Shown here one piece after another: positions 18,823-28,056 of a stretch of DNA of 64,000 bases. The stretch is from an uncultured Lachnospiraceae bacterium (GTDB lineage: Bacteria; Bacillota; Clostridia; Lachnospirales; Lachnospiraceae). The stretch's first letter is position 1; each line of letters begins with the position of its first letter. Made by a program: the position numbers and the translations under genes. The notes beneath the pieces were generated by a model, which did no database searches, was not told the DNA's origin, and saw only the letters and a program-made list of their open reading frames with translations. The DNA lies in NCBI GenBank assembly GCA_944381475.1, contig CALWLH010000033.1, positions 1-64,000 of the forward strand, written 5' to 3'.

Positions 18823-19728
18823 ATGTGGTTAGCAGATCATTGGAAAGATTATGAAGTAATCGACACATCAAGGGGAGAGAAGCTGGAACGCTGGGGGGAC
18901 TATCTACTGGTGCGCCCCGACCCCCAGGTGATATGGAATACAAGCAGGAAAAATCCGGGCTGGAAAAAATGCAGCGCCCATTACCACAGAAGCGCAAAAG
19001 GCGGAGGAGAATGGGAATTCTTTGATCTGCCCAAGCAGTGGCACATCACCTATGACCCTCTTGATCTGACCTTTAACCTGAAGCCCTTCAGCTTCAAGCA
19101 CACCGGTCTTTTTCCGGAACAGGCCGCCAACTGGGACTGGTTTTCTTCTATAATAAAAAACGCCCTGGCTCATGAGCCGGAGCGTAAGATCAAGGTATTG
19201 AATCTTTTTGCCTATACAGGAGGCGCTACCCTTGCGGCTGCAAAGGCGGGAGCCCAGGTGACCCATGTGGACGCCTCCAAGGGAATGGTTGGCTGGGCAA
19301 AGGAAAATGCCCTCAGCAGCGGCCTTTCCGATGCTCCCATCCGATGGCTGGTGGATGACTGCCAGAAGTTTGTGGACCGGGAAATCCGCCGGGGAAATCA
19401 CTATGAGGCCATCATCATGGACCCTCCCTCCTACGGCAGAGGCCCCGGAGGGGAAATATGGAAGCTCGAGGACGCCATTCATCCCCTGGTCAGATCCTGC
19501 TGCCATCTCCTCAGCGACAAACCTCTGTTTTTCCTTATTAACTCCTACACCACCGGGTTTGCCGCCTCTGTGCTGAGCTATCTCATGTCCTTAGAGCTTT
19601 CAAAGATCCGGGGCGGTCATGTGGAAGCTTCCGAGATCGGACTGCCGGTAAGCTCCACCGGTCTGGTTCTTCCCTGCGGGTCCTCCGGCAGATGGATTTC
19701 CGAAGAAGTCTTAGCTACATCTCCATAA
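18823..19728 (+). CDS. Class I SAM-dependent methyltransferase (RlmI/RlmK-like, COG1092)
   Basis: A 301-residue protein and one of only two clear plus-strand genes. The Rossmann glycine-rich loop is NLFAYTGGATLAAAKAG (about residues 126-142), followed by the acidic THVDAS motif. The catalytic region DPPSYGRGPGGEIWKLED resembles the DPP motif of RlmI-type rRNA cytosine-C5 methyltransferases. It lacks an N-terminal PUA domain. The exact RNA substrate is not inferable. Its last 14 bases overlap the end of aroB on the other strand, so the genes converge. Confidence 0.85.
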   Translation: MWLADHWKDYEVIDTSRGEKLERWGDYLLVRPDPQVIWNTSRKNPGWKKCSAHYHRSAKGGGEWEFFDLPKQWHITYDPLDLTFNLKPFSFKHTGLFPEQAANWDWFSSIIKNALAHEPERKIKVLNLFAYTGGATLAAAKAGAQVTHVDASKGMVGWAKENALSSGLSDAPIRWLVDDCQKFVDREIRRGNHYEAIIMDPPSYGRGPGGEIWKLEDAIHPLVRSCCHLLSDKPLFFLINSYTTGFAASVLSYLMSLELSKIRGGHVEASEIGLPVSSTGLVLPCGSSGRWISEEVLATSP

Positions 19729-20827
19729 TAATCTCCCGGGCGGCGTCCTCGGCGATGGGCGCGGCATAGGAATTCTCCCCGAACCGGACAACATGGCCGA
19801 TGCCCTGCTGTAGCACAAAGCGCAGCCTGCCATCCCGCACCTTCTTGTCGGTGTAAAGCTTCCTTACCAGCTCCTCCCTGTCAATATAATCGGGAATAGC
19901 GGTGGGAAGCTTTGCTTCTGCCAAAAGATTTTTTACCCTCGCCGCCTCTGTTTCTGTCATATATCCCAATTTACAGGAGAGCTTTGCTGCGGCTACCATG
20001 CCGATGGAAACCGCCTCCCCGTGGAGAAGCCTGTAATCACTTACAGTTTCAATGGCCCTTCCCACTGTATGTCCAAGATTTAATATTTCCCGGAGACCGG
20101 TCTCCTTCTCATCCTTCATGACAACCTGATACTTCACTCTGCAATTCGCCTCCGCAATATAGGCGCAGGCTGCCGGTTCCACCCGGAGTATTTCATCCAT
20201 GTGGTGTTCCAGGAAAACAAAGAGCTCCTCATCTCCCAGACAGCCATGCTTGATGGTCTCTGCCAGGCCGCTGGAAATCTGGCGAGGAGGCAGCGTGTTC
20301 CATGTGGCAATATCCAAATATACCTTCTTTGGCTGATTAAACATACCTATAAGATTCGTGGCAAGAGGGGTATCCACTGCCGTCTTTCCCCCCACGGAGG
20401 CATCCGCAGCCGCCAGAAGGGTGGTGGCATAGTTGATAAAAGGCACGCCTCTTCCGAAGGTTCCCGCTACAAAGCCTGCCAGGTCAGTAACCACCCCCCC
20501 GCCGATGGCGATCACACAGCAGTCCCGCCGGCATCCGGCTGCAAGCATCTCATCCTCCACCTGCTCCTTTACCCTCCGGGTCTTACTCTTCTCCCCCTCC
20601 GGGAAGAAAAACAGATCCGCCGCAAAGCCTGCCTCCCTGAGCTTTCTCAAAAGCACATCCCCGTACAGCTCCTTCACAATGCTGTCCGTCACCACAGCAA
20701 ACCTGCGGATGCTTCCCACAAGCCCTGCCTTCAGATCCTCTATCAGCTTGTCCATCAGCTCAAACCCGATCTCTATCTCGTAGCTGTCATCCACAACCCT
20801 TTTTAATTCCACCTGAAATGTACGCAT
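19715..20827 (-). CDS. aroB: 3-dehydroquinate synthase
   Basis: Second step of the shikimate pathway: converts DAHP to 3-dehydroquinate, using NAD and a divalent metal. From ATG 20827 it is 370 residues, with the nucleotide-binding loop IGGGVVTDLAGFVAGTFGRG, the NLGHTVGRAIE motif and the metal His in LLHGEAVSIG. The frame is open 51 codons further upstream, but that extension would run through the hairpin repeat and lacks a plausible start. No other aro gene is adjacent. Confidence 0.95.
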   Translation of the reverse strand: MRTFQVELKRVVDDSYEIEIGFELMDKLIEDLKAGLVGSIRRFAVVTDSIVKELYGDVLLRKLREAGFAADLFFFPEGEKSKTRRVKEQVEDEMLAAGCRRDCCVIAIGGGVVTDLAGFVAGTFGRGVPFINYATTLLAAADASVGGKTAVDTPLATNLIGMFNQPKKVYLDIATWNTLPPRQISSGLAETIKHGCLGDEELFVFLEHHMDEILRVEPAACAYIAEANCRVKYQVVMKDEKETGLREILNLGHTVGRAIETVSDYRLLHGEAVSIGMVAAAKLSCKLGYMTETEAARVKNLLAEAKLPTAIPDYIDREELVRKLYTDKKVRDGRLRFVLQQGIGHVVRFGENSYAAPIAEDAAREIIMEM

Positions 20828-20849
20828 ATCCTTTTCGCCCCTCTTGTAT

Positions 20850-20922
20850 GATGCTTTGTGGGTTCCAAGGTCATACATTGCCATGGGAGCATGGCTTGTA
20901 TGACCTTGGAACCCTGATATCA
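20850..20922 (-). repeat. Dispersed hairpin repeat, copy R5 (aroB leader)
   Basis: A perfect 17-bp inverted repeat (20861-20877 with 20897-20913; arm GGTTCCAAGGTCATACA) has a smaller GCCATG/CATGGC stem in its loop. It is bounded by GATGC on the left and CCCTGATATCA on the right, the ends shared with the repeats at 5.7, 41.3 and 51.7 kb. It lies between the likely aroB promoter and its start codon, so the mRNA would begin with this hairpin. Confidence 0.75.
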
Positions 20923-20931
20923 TTATATTAA

Positions 20932-20937
20932 ATTTGA
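20932..20937 (-). promoter_or_regulatory. Probable -10 element of the aroB promoter
   Basis: The minus strand has a perfect TATAAT here, with TTGGTT 16 bases upstream as a weak -35. The predicted start falls at about 20925, at the edge of the hairpin repeat. Confidence 0.5.
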
Positions 20938-21019
20938 CGTCTGAACCAAGTTTACCACAGAACCCCTCCGTTGTAAACAAAGCATTCCCCTAAAGGATTG
21001 GTCAATGATTATCATTTTC

Positions 21020-21463
21020 CTACTGGAACAATACGGGCAGAGAGATATCCTTCAGCGTCACCACCACATATGGATAGCTCTCACTGGCCGCCTCCTCGGC
21101 CGTGGGGCCCACCAGCTCCGTTTTTATTACAATGGAATCCTCTGTACGGTAAAGCTCGGGAACCTGTATACTGTAGCCTCCTGTCTCCCGGGCGCCATAC
21201 CCCACTGCAATATAGAGCTGTCCATTATTGCTGTAGGTCAGCTTAAAGGGCGCGGTCTTCTTCTCCTCAATAATCCGCAGCAGGGCTTCGGGGATATCGC
21301 TCTGGGCTGCCACATCAAACTCCAGATCCTCCACCTTCTCCATCTGCTGCTTCATGCCGCATCCTCCCAGCGTCACAGATAAAACAACCATTGCCAGCAG
21401 GCACAGCAGAACACGCTTTGCATCACACAGGCGCTGCCTCATTTTGCATTTCCTCACCAACAT
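21020..21463 (-). CDS. Lipoprotein with PrcB-like C-terminal domain
   Basis: A 147-residue exported lipoprotein. After a basic N-terminus and a hydrophobic stretch comes the lipobox LGGC (Cys near residue 35). The C-terminal half (LYIAVGYGARETGGYSIQV then YPYVVVTLKD) resembles the PrcB C-terminal domain, in which a TGGY motif is typical. Function is unknown. It lies between cca and aroB on the same strand. ATG 21442 is an alternative start. Confidence 0.65.
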   Translation of the reverse strand: MLVRKCKMRQRLCDAKRVLLCLLAMVVLSVTLGGCGMKQQMEKVEDLEFDVAAQSDIPEALLRIIEEKKTAPFKLTYSNNGQLYIAVGYGARETGGYSIQVPELYRTEDSIVIKTELVGPTAEEAASESYPYVVVTLKDISLPVLFQ

Positions 21464-21507
21464 TTGCTTATCCTATTTTTATGAGACAAACTGCAAAATA
21501 GAACAGG

Positions 21508-22854
21508 TTATTTTTCATCCTTCAGCTTGGCTGCCATAGCCAGAAGGATTTCCCGTTTATTGATGCCCGGATTCTCCAAAACCTCCTGAAGCAGACTATT
21601 TAATATCTGTCCGATTTGCGCTCCCTTCGGGATTCCCATGGCCAAAAGATCATCGCCTCTTATGGCCAGATCCCTTAAGCTGATGCAATCGTCAGCTCTC
21701 ACACACGCATGATACAGCTCCTCTATACGGTCAATATTGGACATATCCCTCATGGCATAGGCGCTTTTTCCATGCATATCTGCCCGCATCAGCTGGATTA
21801 GTCTCGGAAACAGCTCCAGGCCTACTCTATTCATCACTTTGCGGACGCCGGGCGCGTCAATGGGGAACCGGGGATCGTGATTTTTCACCAGGATGCATAC
21901 GCTTTTGATGGTGGCATTGTCAAAGCGCATATCCCGAAGGAACAGCTCCGCCCGTTCCCCGCTGACGGCGGCATGGCCGTAAAAATGATCCGTCCCCTTC
22001 TCATCGGTGGTTTTTACATAGAGCTTGCCTACATCGTGAAGCAGAGCCGCCAAACGCACCAGCGGGTCATCCGGCGTGTGCTCCAAAACCTTCAGGGTGT
22101 GCATTCCCACCGTGTAGCAGTGAAACCTCGTGTTCTGGGCGCAGCTCATCATGGCGTCAAACTCCGGAAAAAACTGGGCCGTCAATCCCAGCTCATACAA
22201 CTCCAGAAACCGCCCCGGGTGGTCGGAGCATAAAAGCTTTAACAATTCGTCGCGAATCCTTTCCCGGCTGACCAGCCGCAGATTAGACGCGAGAGACCTT
22301 GCCGCTTCCTTTGTAGCCTGGTCTATGGAGAAGCCAAGCTGGGCTGAAAATCGGACCGCCCTCATCATTCGCAGGGCGTCCTCCCCAAATCGTTCCTCCG
22401 CATCACCCACACAGCGAATCACATGCTTTTCCAGATCCTCACGCCCCCCAAACAAATCCACCAGCCCCCGCTCCGGGTGATAAGCCATGGCATTGATGGT
22501 AAAATCTCTGCGACGCAGGTCCTCTGAAAGCTGCCTGGTGAAGGAGACCTCCTCCGGGTGGCGTCCGTCAAGATATGCCCCGTCAATGCGGTATGTGGTC
22601 ACCTCATAGCCTCGGTGCTCCGCCATGACGGTGACGGTTCCATGTTTCAGGCCGGTATCCACCGTATGGGAAAATAATGCTTTTACCTGCTCCGGTCTGG
22701 CGGAGGTGGCGACGTCCCAGTCGTGGGGACTGCGGCAAAGCAGAGAATCCCGCACACAGCCACCCACCGCATAGGCTTCATAGCCAGCCTGTTCCAGGGT
22801 GCGTATGATTCCCTCCACAGGGGAAGGTATATTGATCTTGATATCCTCTCTCAT
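21508..22854 (-). CDS. cca: CCA tRNA nucleotidyltransferase
   Basis: Adds or repairs the 3' CCA of tRNAs using CTP and ATP. The 448-residue protein has the polymerase-beta-like head with GG and DxD motifs (VGGCVRDSLL and HDWDVATSARP), the RRDFTINAMAYHP motif and the EDALRMMRAVRF segment. It also has a C-terminal HD domain (LAALLHDVGKLY), a common architecture in Firmicutes. It lies ten bases after the DUF2142 gene. Confidence 0.95.
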   Translation of the reverse strand: MREDIKINIPSPVEGIIRTLEQAGYEAYAVGGCVRDSLLCRSPHDWDVATSARPEQVKALFSHTVDTGLKHGTVTVMAEHRGYEVTTYRIDGAYLDGRHPEEVSFTRQLSEDLRRRDFTINAMAYHPERGLVDLFGGREDLEKHVIRCVGDAEERFGEDALRMMRAVRFSAQLGFSIDQATKEAARSLASNLRLVSRERIRDELLKLLCSDHPGRFLELYELGLTAQFFPEFDAMMSCAQNTRFHCYTVGMHTLKVLEHTPDDPLVRLAALLHDVGKLYVKTTDEKGTDHFYGHAAVSGERAELFLRDMRFDNATIKSVCILVKNHDPRFPIDAPGVRKVMNRVGLELFPRLIQLMRADMHGKSAYAMRDMSNIDRIEELYHACVRADDCISLRDLAIRGDDLLAMGIPKGAQIGQILNSLLQEVLENPGINKREILLAMAAKLKDEK

Positions 22855-22864
22855 AAACTCCTCT

Positions 22865-24520
22865 TTAAGTGTTCCCCATCATGCGCATCTCTCCTGCCCG
22901 GGACATGATAACGGCTATACAGTTTACCGCCGTCCAGATATTCAGAAGACAGGCTGTATAGAGCAGCGCCCTGTCCGTGCCAGGCTCCCTGCGAAGGGCA
23001 TTGCCCCGGACAGCCACAAGCGCCAAAGGCAGAACCGGCAGGAAATACCGCCCCTGGACGCCCTGGATCACCGCATATCCCTCCGGCGTATAGGCCAGCA
23101 TCATGGCAAACACTGTCACACAGATGGTGACAACCAGGACGCCAGTCACCAGCGCCCGCTGCCTTCCCTTCCAGTAAACAGGCTCAGAGGCTGGTCTTGC
23201 AGCGGCAAACAGCATCATTCCCGTAAAAAGGAAAACCGCCATCTCCGGCATCAGGATGTCCAGCCACCCAAGGGTGTACCCGATCATCTGCCTGTACCAG
23301 AAGCCTGACTGCTCACGGAAGGAGTTGAAAAAGATTTTAACAGTTTCCACAGGGTTTGCCAGCACCCAGGATATAGTATAGCTCTCTGCATCTGCGTAAT
23401 TCAGGTGTGTGTTGGTCTCCTGCACATACTCTGTCAGCTTTCCCAGCTGCACCAGCAGATATACCGCCCCGATAACTACCGCCATAAACAGGGCGGACAG
23501 TATATACTGTTTCGTGTTCCCAAATTTTTCCCTGGGTATGAGAAACATCAGAAATGCCAGGAAAATGTATACCAGCTTTACCGGCCCCAGAAACGCCATC
23601 AGCACCGTTACAAGAATCAGATCCCGCCCCCGCACCTTCGGAGCCGCAAGTGCCAGATGCAGTACATAAGCGATATATAAAAAGGCGATGGCAATGATAA
23701 ATGCGTCATAGGACAGGGAGGAAACCTGCTCCAAGGTCATGGGCAGAAGAGCCGCCAGACCAAGAAGCTCCTTTCCAAAGGGCATTCGCTTGAGAGCGGC
23801 GCCGAAGCAGACCAAAAAAAACAGCAGATTAAACATACGGCCCATCATCATCAGCGGCACCTGACGCAGCTGTAAAAGTCTGGCGATGGTAATACCCACA
23901 GCCTGGGGCACATAGGCCACCCAGAGATTATTCTGAGCCACCTCCTCTGTAAAGAGCACCGGCGTGTCATCCACCGGCCCCCGCCATGCATTGAAAAACC
24001 GGTAATAATCGTCATGCCCCGGAAAGTCATTGAGAAGAAGATTGGCATCCTCCGCCCGCATATAGACATATCCCTCCGCCGTGGCCGCTTCCTTCCCCAT
24101 CATCTGGTTTGACAGCTTGTAGGCTGTCAGGTAATGCCGGATCTCATCCGGCGCAGACATGGGAGGCAGAACAAACATGTAAACCACGGAAAAAAAGGCC
24201 GCCGTCAGAAAAAACATCCTGGTTCCTGTCAGCTTCTTTAAAAAGGGCCGCCAGAACAGCTGCAGCGCAAGCGCAGTCATGAACAGGAAGAACACAACCA
24301 TAAGCAGAAGAAAGGCTTTCCATATACGGTGGTATTCAGGCACTGCCGCCGTTACCGGGTGAATGCCAAAGGCAGAGCAGATATATGCGATGAACAGGGT
24401 TCCCAGCAATGCAAAAAGGGCAAGAAAAAGCCCTTTATTCTCCCGTATAAAAACCCCGGCGGATTTGATCCGCCCCCGTATTCCTACCAAAGAATCCTTC
24501 TTTATTTCTTTACCTTCCAT
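22865..24520 (-). CDS. DUF2142 family polytopic membrane protein
   Basis: A 551-residue protein with about 11-12 hydrophobic segments. The loop LPPMSAPDEIRHYLTAYKLS after the third helix matches the DUF2142 signature (P-P-x-x-x-P-D-E). The family resembles GT-C glycosyltransferases and is often found with cell-envelope polysaccharide genes, but its activity is not established and no such genes are adjacent. The N-terminus is Lys-rich and cytoplasmic. A strong hairpin lies just upstream. Confidence 0.8.
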   Translation of the reverse strand: MEGKEIKKDSLVGIRGRIKSAGVFIRENKGLFLALFALLGTLFIAYICSAFGIHPVTAAVPEYHRIWKAFLLLMVVFFLFMTALALQLFWRPFLKKLTGTRMFFLTAAFFSVVYMFVLPPMSAPDEIRHYLTAYKLSNQMMGKEAATAEGYVYMRAEDANLLLNDFPGHDDYYRFFNAWRGPVDDTPVLFTEEVAQNNLWVAYVPQAVGITIARLLQLRQVPLMMMGRMFNLLFFLVCFGAALKRMPFGKELLGLAALLPMTLEQVSSLSYDAFIIAIAFLYIAYVLHLALAAPKVRGRDLILVTVLMAFLGPVKLVYIFLAFLMFLIPREKFGNTKQYILSALFMAVVIGAVYLLVQLGKLTEYVQETNTHLNYADAESYTISWVLANPVETVKIFFNSFREQSGFWYRQMIGYTLGWLDILMPEMAVFLFTGMMLFAAARPASEPVYWKGRQRALVTGVLVVTICVTVFAMMLAYTPEGYAVIQGVQGRYFLPVLPLALVAVRGNALRREPGTDRALLYTACLLNIWTAVNCIAVIMSRAGEMRMMGNT

Positions 24521-24537
24521 ATTACCCTCATGTCGAA

Positions 24538-24566
24538 CGGGCAGGACTGCAAATCTGTCCTGCCCG
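24538..24566 (-). other. Perfect 10-bp hairpin between trmL and the DUF2142 gene
   Basis: Arms CGGGCAGGAC and GTCCTGCCCG enclose a nine-base loop. No T-run follows on the minus strand (TTCGACATG), so it is not a standard terminator. It fills most of the 52-base gap and could shield mRNA ends. Confidence 0.55.
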
Positions 24567-24572
24567 CTTCAT

Positions 24573-25067
24573 TTACGTATCCCAGCTTAGCCTGTGAAGA
24601 TTTCCCGAAAGCTGCATATGGGAAAAATCGTTCTGACGAAGCGCCTCATACAAAATGATTGCCACTGAATTTGCCAGATTCAAAGATCTTATATCCTGAT
24701 TCATGGGAATGCGGACAGCCGTATCCTCATGCTCCACCAAAATCTCCTCCGGAATCCCTGCGCTTTCCTTGCCAAACATGATATAGCAGTCCGGCTCGTA
24801 GGAAACCTGGCAGTAATTTTTCCTGGCCTTTGTGGTAGCCATGTAAATCTTTGCGCCGGGATTTTTATCCAGAAAATCCTCAAAATCCCTGTATATCCGC
24901 ACATCCAGCTTATCCCAGTAGTCCAGGCCGGCCCTTTTAAGCATTTTGTCATTGATCTGAAAGCCCAGCGGCTCGATCAAATGCAGGGTGGTGCCTGTGG
25001 CCACACAGGTTCTTCCGATATTCCCGGTATTTGCAGGCATCTCCGGCTCCAGCAATACTATATTCAT
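24573..25067 (-). CDS. trmL: tRNA (cytidine/uridine-34 2'-O)-methyltransferase TrmL
   Basis: Methylates the ribose of the wobble base in leucine tRNAs. The 164-residue SPOUT protein starts MNIVLLEPEMPANTGNIGRT. It has FGKESAGIPEEIL and the C-terminal knot RSLNLANSVAIILYEALRQ, all typical of the TrmL family. It lies six bases after the aminotransferase gene on the same strand. Confidence 0.93.
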   Translation of the reverse strand: MNIVLLEPEMPANTGNIGRTCVATGTTLHLIEPLGFQINDKMLKRAGLDYWDKLDVRIYRDFEDFLDKNPGAKIYMATTKARKNYCQVSYEPDCYIMFGKESAGIPEEILVEHEDTAVRIPMNQDIRSLNLANSVAIILYEALRQNDFSHMQLSGNLHRLSWDT

Positions 25068-25073
25068 GATTGA

Positions 25074-26255
25074 TTATTCACCCTTTTCCTCCGGCATATG
25101 CCGTTTTACAAAAGCTTCAATGCGGTCAAGAGCCAGCTTCAGCTCATTTAAGGAGTAGGCGTAGGAAATTCTGAGAAAGCCCTCCCCGCAGTCTCCGAAG
25201 GCCGTTCCAGGAACAACCGCCACCTTCTCCTCCTGCAAAAGCTGGTTGGCAAACTCCTCACTGCTCATACCCAGCCCCTTGATGCTGGGGAAAACGTAGA
25301 AGGCGCCGTAGGGTTCAAAGCATTCCAGCCCCATATCCCGCAGACGCTTTACCACATAGCGGCGCCTCTGATTGTAGGACTCCCGCATCTGCTTCACATC
25401 CTCGTCCCCCTCCCGCAGCGCCTCCACAGCCGCATACTGGCTGGTAGTGGGCGCGCACATGATGGCAAACTGATGGATCTTTAACATCTGATCCAGAAGC
25501 AGCCTGGGGGCGCAGGCATAGCCCAGCCGCCACCCGGTCATGGCATAGGCCTTTGAAAAGCCATTGATCAGCACCGTTCTCTCAAACATACCCGGCAGGG
25601 AGGCGATGGACACATGATCCTCCCCGGTATATGTAAGCTCCGAATAAATTTCATCAGAGATCACAAAAATATCCTTCTCGATGATCACCTGGGCAATCTC
25701 CTCCAGATCCGCCCTGGTCATCACGGCGCCGGTGGGGTTATTGGGGAAGGGGAGAATCAACACCTTGGTCTTGTCCGTGATATGGTCAAGGAACTCCTGC
25801 TTCGTGAGGCGGAACTGATTTTCCTCCTTCAGGTTGATGATCACCGGCACCCCGTCCGCCAGCTGGGTACAGGGCAGGTAGGACACGTAGCTGGGCTGGG
25901 GAATCAGCACCTCCTCCCCGGGATTGAGCATCGCCCACAGAGCCAGGTCGATGGCCTCGCTGCCTCCCACCGTCACCATGATCTCATGGTTGTAGTCATA
26001 ATCCAGATTGCAGCGGCGCTTTAAGTACCGGGCGATCTCCACCTTCAGCTCCTTTAAGCCCGCATTGGAGGTGTAAAAGGTTCTTCCCTTTTCCAGGGAG
26101 TAGATTCCCTCCTCCCTGATATGCCAGGGGGTATCAAAATCCGGTTCCCCCACACCCAGGGAGATGGCATCCTTCATCTCGCTGACAATGTCAAAAAATT
26201 TCCGTATTCCCGAGGGCTTGATGTCAAGCACCTTATCAGATAATGGATTTCTCAT
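25074..26255 (-). CDS. Class I/II PLP-dependent aminotransferase
   Basis: A 393-residue fold-type I aminotransferase. The PLP lysine is in NGFSKAYAMTGWRLGY (Lys about 234); PFPNNPTGA and the phosphate-binding region are present. It is closest in appearance to the aromatic/aspartate aminotransferase (PatA-like) group that Clostridia pair with an Lrp regulator. Its start overlaps the Lrp stop by four bases (ATGA), so the two are co-translated. Substrate is not certain. Confidence 0.88.
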   Translation of the reverse strand: MRNPLSDKVLDIKPSGIRKFFDIVSEMKDAISLGVGEPDFDTPWHIREEGIYSLEKGRTFYTSNAGLKELKVEIARYLKRRCNLDYDYNHEIMVTVGGSEAIDLALWAMLNPGEEVLIPQPSYVSYLPCTQLADGVPVIINLKEENQFRLTKQEFLDHITDKTKVLILPFPNNPTGAVMTRADLEEIAQVIIEKDIFVISDEIYSELTYTGEDHVSIASLPGMFERTVLINGFSKAYAMTGWRLGYACAPRLLLDQMLKIHQFAIMCAPTTSQYAAVEALREGDEDVKQMRESYNQRRRYVVKRLRDMGLECFEPYGAFYVFPSIKGLGMSSEEFANQLLQEEKVAVVPGTAFGDCGEGFLRISYAYSLNELKLALDRIEAFVKRHMPEEKGE

Positions 26256-26734
26256 GGTGTGATCAGCATCCTTTCATCAGAAGATTCAGCCACCAGAATG
26301 GTGCCGTGATCCTTATATTTTTTCAGGACAAAATGGGTTGCGGTGCTCTGTACCTCCTCCATGGGAGCCAGCTTGTCGGACACAAACTGCGCAACCCCAC
26401 GCATGGTTTTTCCCTCGATGATCACGGTGAAGTCAAAGGCGCCGCTCATAAGATACACCGCATGTACCTCGCTGAACTTGTAGATCCGCTCCGCGATCTT
26501 GTCAAAGCCCATACCCCGCTGGGGCGTCACCTTTACCTCGATGAGGGCCGTCACCTTCTCCTCGGTGGTGGCGTCCCAATTGATGAGGGTATGATAGCCG
26601 CAGATCACATTCTCCCGCTCCATATCCCCGATACAGTTTGCCACCTCAATCTCATCCTCTCCGAGAAGGATGGCCAGATCATGGACGCTGATGCGCCCGT
26701 TTTTTTCAAGAACATTCAATATTTTCTCTCTCAT
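26252..26734 (-). CDS. Lrp/AsnC family transcriptional regulator
   Basis: A 160-residue regulator. An N-terminal winged helix-turn-helix (REKILNVLEKNGRISVHDLA) is followed by an RAM ligand-binding domain (ALIEVKVTPQRGMGFDKIAE, AVYLMSGAFDFTVIIEG). I choose ATG 26734, with GGAG six bases upstream; in-frame ATGs at 26746 and 26785 have poorer sites. It is translationally coupled to the aminotransferase, which it probably regulates in response to an amino acid. Confidence 0.88.
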   Translation of the reverse strand: MREKILNVLEKNGRISVHDLAILLGEDEIEVANCIGDMERENVICGYHTLINWDATTEEKVTALIEVKVTPQRGMGFDKIAERIYKFSEVHAVYLMSGAFDFTVIIEGKTMRGVAQFVSDKLAPMEEVQSTATHFVLKKYKDHGTILVAESSDERMLITP

Positions 26735-26824
26735 CTCATTCTCCATTCCGCTGCCGCATGGCAGCTCTGAAAGCAGCAAAGCCAACCTGGATCCCGCCAG
26801 CCGACCGGTTTGCTGCTTTTATAA

Positions 26825-27787
26825 TCATAAAAACCGGAAAAGTGGGTCCGGCTCCGGGCGGGAGACACTGCTGATCTCATCGTCCTTTTTTATATTTCCC
26901 CCGGGGCCGACGGTTACAGCGCCGATTACTCCGGCCATAACCCCTGCCTCCCGAAGGGCTTTCAGCACAGGCTCCGGATTCCTGACCGCCACAAGAGCCG
27001 CCCCATCCCCCGCCAGCTGATAGGGGTTCGCTTCCAAAAACTCACAGATCTCCACAACCTCCTGCTCCATGGGAACAGCCCGCAGATCCGCCCGAAACCC
27101 CACGCCTCCGCCAGTCTTCAGATTCCAGAGGGCAGCCATCAGGCCGCCCTCCGCCAAAGGCAGAATGTGCCCATCTGCGCCCCTCAGTGCTTCGACAATC
27201 CGGGAAAGCTCCGGGCAGGATAGCCTGTCCCTTGCCTGTAAAAGAAAGCTCTCCGAAAACCGGGTCATAAGTCTCTCCCTTTGAAGCTCCAGGAGCAACG
27301 CCGTTCCCCAATGGCCTGGACTGCCTGCCTGGAGCAGCGCATCCCCGGGCTCGGGTTTTCTTCTTTCCTGCGTCAGATTTCCCAGGGCGGAGAATGCAAA
27401 GCAGGGGATGTCTGCTGCACCGGTCACCTCCAGAGTCTCCGGAAGAAGAGTCATTCCCCGGCTCGTACAGAGTCCGTCCAGAAATGCCAGATCCTCCCGC
27501 AGCCGCTGCTCCTCCATGCTGGTGGGTATATGGATATGCACCAGCAGCGCTCTTGGCAGCGCTCCTGCTGCCAGAAGTCCGTTGACACAGCGGAAAAAGC
27601 CCAATTCTATCAGCGTCTTTTTGTCAGAAGCGATAGAACTGCTGCTAATGCACAGGTCACTCTCTCCAGCAGTCATCCGGCTAACCCCGCCAGAGTACTC
27701 CGCTCGCGCAATCCCCCCCGCCGGACAGGTCAGAGTCTTCTGGGTGCAGCGCACATACGTATTATAGGAAAGCATTCCCCTATTCAT
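26825..27787 (-). CDS. AIR synthase-related (PurM-like) protein
   Basis: A 320-residue protein whose C-terminal part (ILPLAEGGLMAALWNLKTGG, VGFRADLRAVPMEQEVVEIC, NPYQLAGDGAALVA) matches the PurM C-domain shared by HypE, ThiL and SelD. The N-terminal half is poorly recognisable. It is not PurM itself. Such AIR synthase-related proteins occur widely in Clostridia with no assigned reaction. GGGGAGG sits five bases before ATG 27787. It is followed by the Lrp-aminotransferase pair. Confidence 0.7.
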   Translation of the reverse strand: MNRGMLSYNTYVRCTQKTLTCPAGGIARAEYSGGVSRMTAGESDLCISSSSIASDKKTLIELGFFRCVNGLLAAGALPRALLVHIHIPTSMEEQRLREDLAFLDGLCTSRGMTLLPETLEVTGAADIPCFAFSALGNLTQERRKPEPGDALLQAGSPGHWGTALLLELQRERLMTRFSESFLLQARDRLSCPELSRIVEALRGADGHILPLAEGGLMAALWNLKTGGGVGFRADLRAVPMEQEVVEICEFLEANPYQLAGDGAALVAVRNPEPVLKALREAGVMAGVIGAVTVGPGGNIKKDDEISSVSRPEPDPLFRFL

Positions 27788-27835
27788 CTCTGCCTCCCCT
27801 TTCCGAAGGTTGCTCCATATAGGAGATTCCCGTCC

Positions 27836-27946
27836 TTAAAAAATGGATACCAATGCTCCGACAATGGTGCCTGCCACCATGGATAGCACCAGGAGGATGG
27901 CAATCACAGCCGCAGCAATCCTTTTTCTTTTCTGTCTTTTATTCAT
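27836..27946 (-). CDS. 36-residue single-span membrane peptide
   Basis: Translating the minus strand gives 36 residues: a basic head (MNKRQKRKRI), one hydrophobic span (AAAVIAILLVLSMVAGTIVG) and a short tail ALVSIF. Positive-inside topology places the head in the cytoplasm. A weak AAGG/GGA site precedes the ATG. It lies 48 bases upstream of the AIR-synthase-like gene on the same strand and may be co-transcribed with it. I do not recognise a family; coding status rests on composition and context only. Confidence 0.55.
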   Translation of the reverse strand: MNKRQKRKRIAAAVIAILLVLSMVAGTIVGALVSIF

Positions 27947-28027
27947 TTTCCATAGCCTTTCTGATCTTCATCAAAGAATTGGGTTTCATTATACTGGATT
28001 CCCGGATGAAATGCAATATGAACAAAA

Positions 28028-28056
28028 AAAATTGGTCTGGGATATACTCAGTTCAG
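28028..28056 (-). terminator. Weak intrinsic terminator after the serine hydrolase gene
   Basis: On the minus strand, GTCTG and CAGAC can pair around the stop codon, followed by an eight-T run. The stem is short, so efficiency is doubtful. Confidence 0.4.

Noticed and set aside
20850..20922. T-box or other riboswitch in the aroB leader
   Set aside because: Only a single long hairpin with repeat-family ends is present; no T-box sequence, specifier loop or terminator/antiterminator pair could be found.
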